5,279 nt of DNA. Origin: Methanobacteriota archaeon (GTDB lineage: Archaea > Halobacteriota > Syntropharchaeia > DAOWMC01). Where the stretch lies: positions 1 through 5,279 of the forward strand of contig DAOWMC010000098.1 in NCBI GenBank assembly GCA_030643285.1. The letters are read 5' to 3'. The notes beneath the pieces are model-generated. The model saw only the letters and a list, made by a program, of their open reading frames with translations. It did not search any database and was not told where the DNA came from. Each line of letters opens with the position of its first letter. Position 1 is the stretch's first letter. Made by a program: the position numbers and the translations under genes. Below are positions 1-5,183 of the stretch, piece after piece.

Positions 1-1008
1 GGAATTGGAATCGCCACTGGTGTTATGACACTACTTATACTGACCTTCGGAGAGATAACACCAAAAACAATTGCAATACGCCATGCTGAGCGGGTCTCTT
101 TACTTGCTGCAAAACCTATAAGCGCACTTTCTTTTATTTTATACCCGATCATTGCCGCAATAAACACCGCGGTAAATCCAATAATCAGGCTTATAGGAGG
201 GGCAGATAAAAAAAATCCACTTGTTACGGAAGAGGAGATCAAAGCACTGGTAGATGTCGGAGAGGAGGAAGGCATCTTTGAAGAGGAAGAGAGGGAGATG
301 ATTCACCGGGTTTTTGAACTTTCAGATACAATTGTGAAGGAATTGATGACTGCGAGGCCGGATATGATCTGCCTCGAGGTTAATCAGGATATAGACAAGA
401 GTCTGGAGCTGATTACAAAACATGGGTACTCAAGAATTCCTGTTTACGAAGAAAAAATTGACAACATTATAGGCGTTATTTACGCAAAGGACATTTTGAA
501 GTATTTTGGGAAAAGAGAGGATTTATCAATCAAAAAAATTATGAGAGAAGCCTATTTTGTCCCCGAAACAAAAAGTGTCGATGATCTTTTTAAGGAGTTT
601 CAAAAGGGCAAAATGCACATAGCCTTGGTGGTGGATGAGTATGGTGTAACCTCAGGGCTTATAACAATTGAGGATATTATAGAAGAGATATTCGGAAGCA
701 TATTCGATGAGTATGATGCAGGGGAAGAGGAGATAAAAGTGATCGGTGAAGGCACATTCATCGTAAATGGTGCCACAAATATTGACGATCTGTCCCAGGT
801 GGTAGACTGTGAATTTCCCGAAGGGGATTTTGATACTGCCGGTGGTTTTGTCTTTGATCTTTTCGAGCGTGTCCCAAAACAGGGCGAGAAAATAAGATTT
901 AAGAATTTTGAAGTTTCGGTAGAAAAAATAGAAAAAAGAAGGATAAAAAAAATAAAGCTAAAATCTTTAGGGGACGAATCTAAAGATCACGTGGTAGAAT
1001 CTAAATAA
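1..1008 (+). CDS. CNNM/CorC (HlyC) family transporter-associated protein, 5' end cut off
   Basis: The reading frame is open from base 1, so the first in-frame ATG at base 25 is internal and the true start lies outside the window; 335 residues are visible. Counted from base 1, residues 1-65 are the end of the DUF21 (CNNM transmembrane) domain: two hydrophobic stretches (about 1-15 and 30-60) and the signature FGEITPKT (16-23). A linker with an acidic patch (about 70-105, EEEE run) leads to a CBS pair: CBS1 about 112-168 starting MTARPDM, CBS2 about 180-235 with VVDEYGVTSGLITIEDIIEE. Residues 245-320 form the C-terminal CorC_HlyC domain (GEGTFIVNG, GDFDTAGGF). Family members are inner-membrane proteins tied to Mg2+ or Co2+ efflux, with the CBS pair binding adenine nucleotides; the substrate here is not shown by the sequence. 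Full-length relatives have about 410-430 residues, so roughly 80-100 are missing. The 3' end overlaps the convergent hydrolase gene by 22 bases. Confidence 0.93.
   Translation, partial: GIGIATGVMTLLILTFGEITPKTIAIRHAERVSLLAAKPISALSFILYPIIAAINTAVNPIIRLIGGADKKNPLVTEEEIKALVDVGEEEGIFEEEEREMIHRVFELSDTIVKELMTARPDMICLEVNQDIDKSLELITKHGYSRIPVYEEKIDNIIGVIYAKDILKYFGKREDLSIKKIMREAYFVPETKSVDDLFKEFQKGKMHIALVVDEYGVTSGLITIEDIIEEIFGSIFDEYDAGEEEIKVIGEGTFIVNGATNIDDLSQVVDCEFPEGDFDTAGGFVFDLFERVPKQGEKIRFKNFEVSVEKIEKRRIKKIKLKSLGDESKDHVVESK
920..952 (-). terminator. Candidate oligo-T terminator of the birA-hydrolase operon, inside the corC-like gene
   Basis: Read on the minus strand, this stretch carries a T8 run (945-952) and two T6 runs (932-937 and 923-928), starting 35 bases after the hydrolase stop codon. 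Archaeal RNA polymerase terminates at consecutive T-tracts, often without a hairpin, so this is the likely end of the minus-strand transcript. On the plus strand the same bases encode the lysine/isoleucine-rich tail of the CorC-like protein, so the runs could also be a by-product of lysine codons in an AT-rich genome. Confidence 0.4.
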
Positions 1009-1577
1009 AACCACTCATCGTGACCCGGTATAATAATTTCAGCAATCTTTTCAATTTTACAAAAGCTTTCCATCGCTAATTTTTTATTCACATGAATTCT
1101 TGGGGGCACACGCTCGATATAATTGTTTTTTGTAGGAATCGCATCGCCCGAGCAGACGATAACCACCTCATCTCTAAACACAACCGAAATATGTCCGTTT
1201 GAGTGTCCGGGGGTTTCAATTATGGAGATATTTTTGGATATCTTGGACGGGCACGGTAGAATCTCGGTATTATTTGAAAGTTGCTTTATTTCAAGGGGAT
1301 GTGCATATTTTTTTGCCCCGAATTTTTTATTACAACCTATATGGTCTACGTGGAGATGAGTATTTATAACCATCAAAATATCGTCTTTTGAAAATCCAGC
1401 TTCCTTAATTGCACCTGAAATTGTCTTCCAATCCGGACTTAATCCTGTGTCAACGATAAGTGGAAACTCATCAATCATCAATATCACAGACGAAGATGCA
1501 TACCTGATTATCTTTTTATCATCTCGCACAAGCACCCCCGGTTTTAAAATATATGTGCTATCCGTTATCTTCTGCAT
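987..1577 (-). CDS. Metallo-beta-lactamase-fold hydrolase
   Basis: A 196-residue cytosolic single-domain protein with the full di-metal site of the MBL superfamily. The motif THLHVDHIG gives His74, His76, Asp78 and His79; TPGHSNGH gives His125; SGDAI gives Asp145; PGHDEW gives His186. The early strand motif IVDTGLS (41-47) is also typical. With all ligands present it should be an active metal-dependent (usually Zn) hydrolase. Size and motif spacing resemble the MBLAC1-like / small glyoxalase-II-like subgroup; thioesters, lactones and nucleic-acid substrates all occur in the superfamily, so I do not assign one. There is no signal peptide, membrane segment, beta-CASP or flavodoxin domain, which argues against RNase J/CPSF or flavodiiron proteins. 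The start is supported by AAAGGT seven bases upstream. It follows birA after 21 bases and probably shares its transcript. The last 22 bases overlap the convergent CorC-like gene. Confidence 0.9.
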   Translation of the reverse strand: MQKITDSTYILKPGVLVRDDKKIIRYASSSVILMIDEFPLIVDTGLSPDWKTISGAIKEAGFSKDDILMVINTHLHVDHIGCNKKFGAKKYAHPLEIKQLSNNTEILPCPSKISKNISIIETPGHSNGHISVVFRDEVVIVCSGDAIPTKNNYIERVPPRIHVNKKLAMESFCKIEKIAEIIIPGHDEWFYLDSTT

Positions 1578-1584
1578 TCAACCT

Positions 1585-1590
1585 ACCTTT
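1585..1590 (-). promoter_or_regulatory. Ribosome binding site of the MBL-fold hydrolase
   Basis: AAAGGT on the minus strand lies seven bases before the ATG at 1577. A second AGGT (1581-1584) lies only three bases from the ATG, so the tandem AGGTAGGT offers two registers; the upstream one has normal spacing. This supports internal translation initiation in a birA-hydrolase transcript. Confidence 0.5.
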
Positions 1591-1598
1591 AATCCCTT

Positions 1599-2399
1599 TC
1601 AATTCCTATGGGCATGGGTGCAGTCGCCTGCAAATATGGTTTTTTTGGACCCATCCGACAGTTCTAATATAAGTGCCCCATCCGGATTTATGTCTATTGC
1701 TTTACCCTCTATCTCTTCGGCAGGAGTTTCTATTCTGACATGGCTACCCAGTGTTCCCGAAAGTCTTTTCCACTCTGAAATCACACACTCAAAATCTTTG
1801 TTTTTAAATGATGTGTAATAGTGCTCCATTTCCTGTAAAAAGGATTGCATGAGATCTACTCGTGAAATATCGGTTTTCAACTCCTCCTTTAAGGAAGTAG
1901 TCCTATCTTTAAATTCTTCCAAAAAAACGGTGCGATCCACATTCGCATTTATTCCAACACCAACAACGATATAATTTACAACGTCAGAATCCGTATCCAT
2001 CTCGGTCAGTATACCCGAGACCTTCCTTTCGTTTATCAAAACATCGTTTGGCCATTTTATTTTTGCATCTAATCCAAATCCCCTTATTGCCTTTGCAACG
2101 GCAACACCTGTTAATAGGGTCACTATAGGGGCCTTTTTCGGAGACATTTGTGGACGAAGTATAAAAGAAAACCATAGACCTCCGCGCGGCGAGATCCATG
2201 TTCTACTTAATCGTCCTCTGCCATCACTTTGGGTTTCACAAATCACAACTGTTCCTTCTTTAGCCCCATCATCTGCCAATTCCCTGGCTATGCGATTGGT
2301 AGAACCAACCTCCTCAAAGTAATGGAATTTTTCACCAAAAATCGTTGTATTCAAATTTTTTTTTATCTCTTCGGGAAAAATCGAATCCTGAACACTCAT
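1599..2399 (-). CDS. birA: Biotin--[carboxylase] protein ligase (BirA, short form without repressor domain)
   Basis: A 266-residue protein that activates biotin with ATP to biotinyl-5'-AMP and transfers it to the lysine of a biotin carrier domain; in methanogens the expected partner is the biotin subunit of pyruvate carboxylase. Visible motifs in order: HYFEEVGSTN (26-35), the biotinyl-AMP loop GDGRGRLSRTW (59-69), GGLWFS (73-78), KIKWPNDVLIN (113-123, catalytic lysine region), VSGILTE (127-133), VVGVGINAN (145-153), and a C-terminal SH3-like BPL_C domain (about 215-262, GSHVRIE to GDCTH). The N-terminal winged-helix repressor domain of E. coli BirA is absent; only about 25 residues precede the catalytic domain, so it should be a ligase only. 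The ATG at 2399 has no ribosome binding site, and bases 2400-2409 on the minus strand are a T8 run plus AC, so the exact start is less certain than the gene. The hydrolase gene follows after 21 bases. Confidence 0.93.
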   Translation of the reverse strand: MSVQDSIFPEEIKKNLNTTIFGEKFHYFEEVGSTNRIARELADDGAKEGTVVICETQSDGRGRLSRTWISPRGGLWFSFILRPQMSPKKAPIVTLLTGVAVAKAIRGFGLDAKIKWPNDVLINERKVSGILTEMDTDSDVVNYIVVGVGINANVDRTVFLEEFKDRTTSLKEELKTDISRVDLMQSFLQEMEHYYTSFKNKDFECVISEWKRLSGTLGSHVRIETPAEEIEGKAIDINPDGALILELSDGSKKTIFAGDCTHAHRN

Positions 2400-2445
2400 G
2401 TAAAAAAAAGGATAAAAATGGTGCTTTACTTAAATTAAAAGCACC
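2400..2445 (-). terminator. Hairpin plus T-tracts after the MC1 gene
   Basis: On the minus strand a perfect 8-bp stem, GGTGCTTT (2445-2438) and AAAGCACC (2427-2420), encloses a 10-base loop. It is followed by T5 (2418-2414) and T8 (2409-2402). It starts 36 bases after the MC1 stop codon, the right place for a terminator of that gene. The last T-run ends only two bases before the birA ATG, so terminator and birA leader occupy the same bases. Confidence 0.6.
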
Positions 2446-2454
2446 CTTAAATCA

Positions 2455-2463
2455 ATTTAAATT
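2455..2463 (-). promoter_or_regulatory. Possible TATA box for birA
   Basis: The minus strand reads AAATTTAAATTG here, a TTTAAAT core resembling the archaeal TATA box, about 19 bases after the MC1 stop. Initiation about 25 bases downstream would fall near 2434, inside the loop of the MC1 terminator hairpin, leaving a leader of about 35 bases. The region is AT-rich, so a chance match is quite possible. Confidence 0.3.
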
Positions 2464-2481
2464 TGTCAACGCGATCTTGGC

Positions 2482-2790
2482 TTATAACTTCTTTAATTTC
2501 TTGATTCCAAGCTTTTTGACATTTGGTTTAAATATCTCGGCGGGCATCCAATCCGGTCTGTTCGCAGGCGATTTAACTTTTTTTCTTGTGCCTTCATACA
2601 TATGCACCTTCATAGTCCCTCTCTCACGCAGATGGATCTTCTTTATGCCCCTGTTTGCTGCCTTCATCGCTGCCTGACGTGGCGATCTTCCAATATATGT
2701 TCCGATCTCCTTACCCGATTTTGTGTTTCGCAGTGCGAAATACCTCTTTTTACTCTCAGTTTTCTTCTTAGTAGCCTTCTTTTTAGCCAT
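2482..2790 (-). CDS. Chromatin protein MC1 family (archaeal DNA-bending nucleoid protein)
   Basis: A 102-residue, very basic protein matching the MC1 fold of methanogens and haloarchaea, a small monomeric protein that bends and compacts DNA. Recognisable core: RYFALRNTKSGKEIGTYIG (16-34), PRQAAMKAANRG (37-48), HLRERGTMKVHMY (53-65), NRPDWMP (77-83) and FKPNVKKLGIKKL (87-99). Compared from memory with the 93-residue Methanosarcina MC1 it has an added N-terminal tail of about 15 residues with eight lysines, a shorter loop after AANRG, and Thr68 where the classic protein has Trp61; the second tryptophan (Trp74 there) is kept as Trp81. The ATG is supported by GGGGGAG seven bases upstream. The gene lies alone between gatD (93 bases upstream) and birA (82 bases downstream), with a TATA-like box and a terminator of its own, so it is probably monocistronic, as fits an abundant nucleoid protein. 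Confidence 0.93.
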   Translation of the reverse strand: MAKKKATKKKTESKKRYFALRNTKSGKEIGTYIGRSPRQAAMKAANRGIKKIHLRERGTMKVHMYEGTRKKVKSPANRPDWMPAEIFKPNVKKLGIKKLKKL

Positions 2791-2797
2791 ATAATGT

Positions 2798-2804
2798 CTC
2801 CCCC
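2798..2804 (-). promoter_or_regulatory. Ribosome binding site of MC1
   Basis: GGGGGAG on the minus strand, seven bases before the ATG at 2790. It contains the GGAG core complementary to the archaeal 16S rRNA 3' end and fixes the start codon. Confidence 0.6.
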
Positions 2805-2826
2805 TATGTTTACATACCTCTATGTA
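2805..2826. repeat. Alternating TATGT/ACATA repeats in the MC1 promoter
   Basis: On the plus strand TATGT (2805-2809), its complement ACATA (2812-2816) and TATGT again (2821-2825) occur in one 22-base stretch. The second and third form a perfect six-base inverted repeat, TACATA-CCTC-TATGTA (2811-2826). The block lies between the predicted TATA box and the ribosome binding site, over the expected transcription start, where archaeal repressors often bind. It may be an operator or a leader hairpin; it is short and AT-rich, so chance is not excluded. Confidence 0.35.
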
Positions 2827-2833
2827 TCTGGGG

Positions 2834-2841
2834 TATTTAAA
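2834..2841 (-). promoter_or_regulatory. TATA box of the MC1 gene
   Basis: TTTAAATA on the minus strand, in the 93-base gap after gatD. Initiation about 25 bases downstream would be near 2812, giving a leader of about 20 bases that includes the GGGGGAG ribosome binding site. The spacing to gene and binding site makes this the best promoter candidate in the gap. Confidence 0.45.
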
Positions 2842-2883
2842 GATATCGGTAGCAGTAAAACAGCTATTTCTTCCGGTGCTCTT

Positions 2884-4116
2884 TTATAAGGTTCGATCTG
2901 TAAGCTCCCAGACCAGATTCGCCTGCATAAGTTTTTTAACTTCTTTTGTATCCTCCGTTTCGCTTAATACCCACATAAGCTTAACCAATGCGGTTTCTGA
3001 TAACATATCCCCCCCTTCGATCACTCCGATTCTCAAAAGATCACGCCCTGTGTCATAGACCCTATCACAGGTTCTTCCGTAAATACACTGCGATGTCATT
3101 ACAACCGAGACACTATTGCTTATTGCATTTTTTATATGATCAAACCATTCGGTAGAGACGTGCCCCAGGCCCGTACCTTCAATTATAATTCCCCTGTACC
3201 CCCGTTCAACATAAAAATCAAGGATATCTGGGTCCGCGCCCGGGTATATCTTTATAAGGGCACATTTTTGCTCTAAATGATTTTTTAGTATAAGATTTCT
3301 CTCCCCTCTTCTGCGGTATTTTTCGGAAATCTCAATTTTTTTGGTCTGGTAATCAACTTTTCCCAAAGGGGGCGAGTTTATTGATTTAAACGCATCCCTG
3401 GCAGATGTGTGCATCTTTCTTACCTTTGTTCCGCGATGGATGTAACAGGAATCATCTGAAGTTGATGAGTGCATCACAACAGTCACTTCCGCTATATCAC
3501 TTGTTGCCACCAAAGCCGCACATACGGCGTTTTGAGCATTGTCACTTGAGGGTCGATCAGCACTTCGTTGTGATCCTGTAAGTACGATTGGAACAGGTGT
3601 CTCTATCATGAAAGAAAGTGCAGAAGCCGTGTACGCCATCGTGTCGGTCCCATGAGTCACAATCACGCCCTGTGCACCATTTTCAATCTCTTTTGCAATC
3701 CTTCTTGCAAGTTCTATCCAGTACTCTATTTTCATATTCTCGCTTAAAATGCTGTAGACAACTTCAGAATTGTAATTTGCAATTTTTTCAAGTTCCGGGA
3801 TCGCAAAAAGAATATCGTCAGCAGTAAACTGGCTTGTAACCGCACCTGTTCGATAGTCCACCTTGCTTGCAATAGTTCCCCCGGTTGATAAAATTGATAA
3901 TTGAGGCAGATCCTTTCGATAAGGCCTATCTATTTTCTTTTTTGAAGGCCCAACACCCTTTTTTTCAATCAAAAAGATCGATATACCTTCATTTTTAAAT
4001 CCTATGTTGTATCCATTATCCAGTTTTATAACAACTTGACCTGTGGTTGTGGGCATCAGTACGCCCTCATATGTAATTTTACCCTTTTCAATTTTTACCC
4101 TATCGCCTGACTGCAT
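2884..4116 (-). CDS. gatD: Glu-tRNA(Gln) amidotransferase subunit D (asparaginase-like subunit)
   Basis: A 410-residue subunit of the archaeal GatDE amidotransferase, which turns mischarged Glu-tRNA(Gln) into Gln-tRNA(Gln); GatD hydrolyses the amide donor to ammonia, which is channelled to GatE. Residues 1-55 form the small beta-barrel domain specific to GatD ([27 protein letters not shown]). Residues 72-405 are the L-asparaginase-type domain: STGGTIAS (77-84), [10 protein letters not shown] (154-163), VLTGSQRS (178-185), [13 protein letters not shown] (231-243), YPGADPDIL (291-299), EGTGLGH (313-319). Thr81, Thr157, Asp158 and Lys234 sit at constant spacing to the catalytic Thr/Thr/Asp/Lys set described for archaeal GatD (as I recall, Thr101/Thr177/Asp178/Lys254 in Methanothermobacter), so it should be active. 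The N-terminal barrel separates it from plain asparaginases. It lies 24 bases after the FAD reductase gene. No gatE is in the window; the next gene is MC1. Confidence 0.97.
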   Translation of the reverse strand: MQSGDRVKIEKGKITYEGVLMPTTTGQVVIKLDNGYNIGFKNEGISIFLIEKKGVGPSKKKIDRPYRKDLPQLSILSTGGTIASKVDYRTGAVTSQFTADDILFAIPELEKIANYNSEVVYSILSENMKIEYWIELARRIAKEIENGAQGVIVTHGTDTMAYTASALSFMIETPVPIVLTGSQRSADRPSSDNAQNAVCAALVATSDIAEVTVVMHSSTSDDSCYIHRGTKVRKMHTSARDAFKSINSPPLGKVDYQTKKIEISEKYRRRGERNLILKNHLEQKCALIKIYPGADPDILDFYVERGYRGIIIEGTGLGHVSTEWFDHIKNAISNSVSVVMTSQCIYGRTCDRVYDTGRDLLRIGVIEGGDMLSETALVKLMWVLSETEDTKEVKKLMQANLVWELTDRTL

Positions 4117-4121
4117 TTTAA

Positions 4122-4126
4122 ACCTC
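4122..4126 (-). promoter_or_regulatory. Ribosome binding site of gatD
   Basis: GAGGT on the minus strand, five bases before the ATG at 4116, inside the 24-base gap after the reductase stop codon. It confirms the start and allows gatD to be translated from a shared transcript with the reductase gene. Confidence 0.65.
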
Positions 4127-4140
4127 GACTTTTTATTTAC

Positions 4141-5058
4141 TTATTTAAACACCTTATTGTATGTGTCAAAATATGGTTGTGACTCGCGACGCATCTGCTC
4201 GACCATTTTACTGAGTCCGGTTTCGTACTTTTCATTTTCCCCAAAGATACTTGATACAGAGAGGCGAGCAGATGTTAGCGCCTGGCTTATACCCTCACCG
4301 GTCAGACGAGATGCAAAACCCACTGCATCACCCACAAGATATATATTTTTAAATTTCATACCTGAATAATTCAGATTGATCGGAAAAGCCTCCAATTTAA
4401 GATCAGATGTGTCAATATTAAGCTCTTTGCACCGCCCTTCAAGATATTTTTTTAGCTTTTTATGATCCTTTCCGATACCACACCCTATATATGTATAGGT
4501 ATCGTGAGGGAATGTGTAGGTATAGTAGTACGGCTCGGGGAACCACATTTGAACGGTCTTTGTTACCACTTCCGGTACCCTGTACTGTAGCACTAACTGG
4601 TTATCAAAAGGCAGGTTTAATTTTTTTCGTACAATTGAATTCGATCCATCTGCGCCTATGAGGTAATCATATCTAACTCTGGTTGAGTCATCTAACTCGA
4701 TTGTATTTTCTTTTATATCTATATCCACCACTTGGCTTTTTTCATGAACATTAGCCCCCGCATCACATGCCACATCCCACTGATACTCATGCAAAGCAGG
4801 CCGAGATAACATGTAAATCCTCTTTTTAATCTTTAAAAGGCCAAACCTCGTCTCGCCTATAACATACTTATTATCTCTTTCAATAAGATAGTCCGGTAAT
4901 AAGAGTTCGTTCATTGCTTCTTTTGTGTATCCTGCTGCACATATCTTGTAGAGCCCTTTATTTCCCTTTTCAAAGACTTCTACATTTATGTTTTCATTAG
5001 AAAGTAACTCTGCACACCTTAATCCAGCGATATTTCCTCCAACAATAACCACATTCAT
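4141..5058 (-). CDS. FAD-dependent oxidoreductase of the geranylgeranyl reductase family
   Basis: A 305-residue flavoprotein. The N-terminal Rossmann motif VVIVGGNIAGLRCAELL (3-19) binds the ADP part of FAD, with Asn9 in place of the usual third-position glycine; Glu30 ends the second strand. YKICAAG (37-43) corresponds to the KxCGGG-like motif of geranylgeranyl reductases, DYLIGADGSNSIVRKKL (131-147) is the DG motif, and YLVGDAVGFASRLTGEGI (240-257) the GD motif with the family LTGEGI. PYYYTYTFP (176-184) matches the archaeal substrate motif PxxYxWxFP except that tyrosine replaces tryptophan. Known members saturate geranylgeranyl chains of archaeal lipids or quinones; whether this one does is inferred. 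At 305 residues it is shorter than archaeal reductases of about 390-450, lacking the C-terminal extension. There is no ribosome binding site before the ATG, and a TATA-like box about 25-30 bases upstream suggests a leaderless mRNA. It probably leads an operon with gatD. Confidence 0.85.
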   Translation of the reverse strand: MNVVIVGGNIAGLRCAELLSNENINVEVFEKGNKGLYKICAAGYTKEAMNELLLPDYLIERDNKYVIGETRFGLLKIKKRIYMLSRPALHEYQWDVACDAGANVHEKSQVVDIDIKENTIELDDSTRVRYDYLIGADGSNSIVRKKLNLPFDNQLVLQYRVPEVVTKTVQMWFPEPYYYTYTFPHDTYTYIGCGIGKDHKKLKKYLEGRCKELNIDTSDLKLEAFPINLNYSGMKFKNIYLVGDAVGFASRLTGEGISQALTSARLSVSSIFGENEKYETGLSKMVEQMRRESQPYFDTYNKVFK

Positions 5059-5081
5059 CGAAGCTAAACTGGTGCTAACTA

Positions 5082-5089
5082 TTAAATAT
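5082..5089 (-). promoter_or_regulatory. TATA-like box of the FAD reductase gene
   Basis: The minus strand reads ATATTTAA, preceded by the purine-containing TAAAG, about 25-30 bases before the ATG at 5058. Initiation at the usual distance would fall at or within a few bases of the start codon. This fits the missing ribosome binding site and suggests a leaderless transcript. Confidence 0.4.
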
Positions 5090-5092
5090 CTT

Positions 5093-5169
5093 TAGAATTG
5101 CTCATTCTATAGAATTATCAAATTTAGACCACAATTTATATATAGAATTGCAAACATATGCAAGAATTC
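5093..5169. repeat. Repeated AGAATT boxes around the thermosome promoter
   Basis: Four AGAATT copies lie in the divergent intergenic region: TAGAATTGC (5093-5101), TAGAATTA (5110-5117), TAGAATTGC (5143-5151) and AAGAATTC (5162-5169). The two identical nonamers are exactly 50 bases apart. An opposite ATTCT (5104-5108) forms AGAAT-N5-ATTCT with the first copy and the perfect palindrome ATTCTATAGAAT (5104-5115) with the second. Boxes three and four flank the predicted transcription start. The arrangement looks like a multi-site operator; no binding protein can be named from the sequence. Confidence 0.45.
5130..5142 (+). promoter_or_regulatory. BRE/TATA promoter of the thermosome gene
   Basis: TTTATATA (5135-5142) is a strong archaeal TATA box, preceded by CACAA (5130-5134), which fits the purine/adenine pattern of a BRE. 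Initiation about 25 bases downstream would be near 5164, giving a leader of about 20 bases that contains the GAGGTGA ribosome binding site. Confidence 0.6.
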
Positions 5170-5171
5170 AC

Positions 5172-5178
5172 GAGGTGA
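5172..5178 (+). promoter_or_regulatory. Strong ribosome binding site that selects the TTG start
   Basis: GAGGTGA is fully complementary to the archaeal 16S rRNA 3' end and lies five bases before TTG at 5184. The alternative in-frame GTG (5175-5177) is inside the binding site and has none upstream, so the TTG is preferred. Confidence 0.7.
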
Positions 5179-5183
5179 CCAAA

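Noticed and set aside
1447..1818. Plus-strand open frame of 123 codons across the birA-hydrolase junction, and similar plus-strand frames at 1123-1359, 2345-2677, 2602-2889, 3618-3827 and 4043-4369
   Set aside because: Each is antisense to a well-supported minus-strand gene, shows no recognisable domain or ribosome binding site, and has the composition expected of a shadow frame.
1984..2199. Minus-strand 71-codon open frame inside birA
   Set aside because: It overlaps the conserved catalytic core of BirA in another frame and has no family features.
2319..2399. N-terminal DNA-binding repressor domain on BirA
   Set aside because: Only about 25 residues precede the catalytic domain, too few for a winged-helix domain.
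2801..2833. CCCC (on the mRNA sense strand at 2833-2830) pairing with the MC1 ribosome binding site to form a translational switch
   Set aside because: The C-run directly abuts the predicted TATA box and so would not be in an mRNA started from that promoter; it could matter only in read-through transcripts from gatD.
2844..2876. Possible terminator hairpin after gatD (TAGC...GCTA with a mismatch, three-base loop, within about 2848-2864)
   Set aside because: The stem is short and interrupted and no T-tract follows, so gatD termination before MC1 is unsupported.
5075..5079. CTAAC half-site resembling the Archaeoglobus HSR1 operator
   Set aside because: No GTTAG partner follows at five bases; a single five-base match in a 125-base region is expected by chance.
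5094..5115. GAA/TTC pattern resembling a eukaryotic heat-shock element
   Set aside because: Archaea lack HSF, and the GAA and TTC modules are not in the continuous five-base phasing of a true element. Only the neutral description as repeats is kept.
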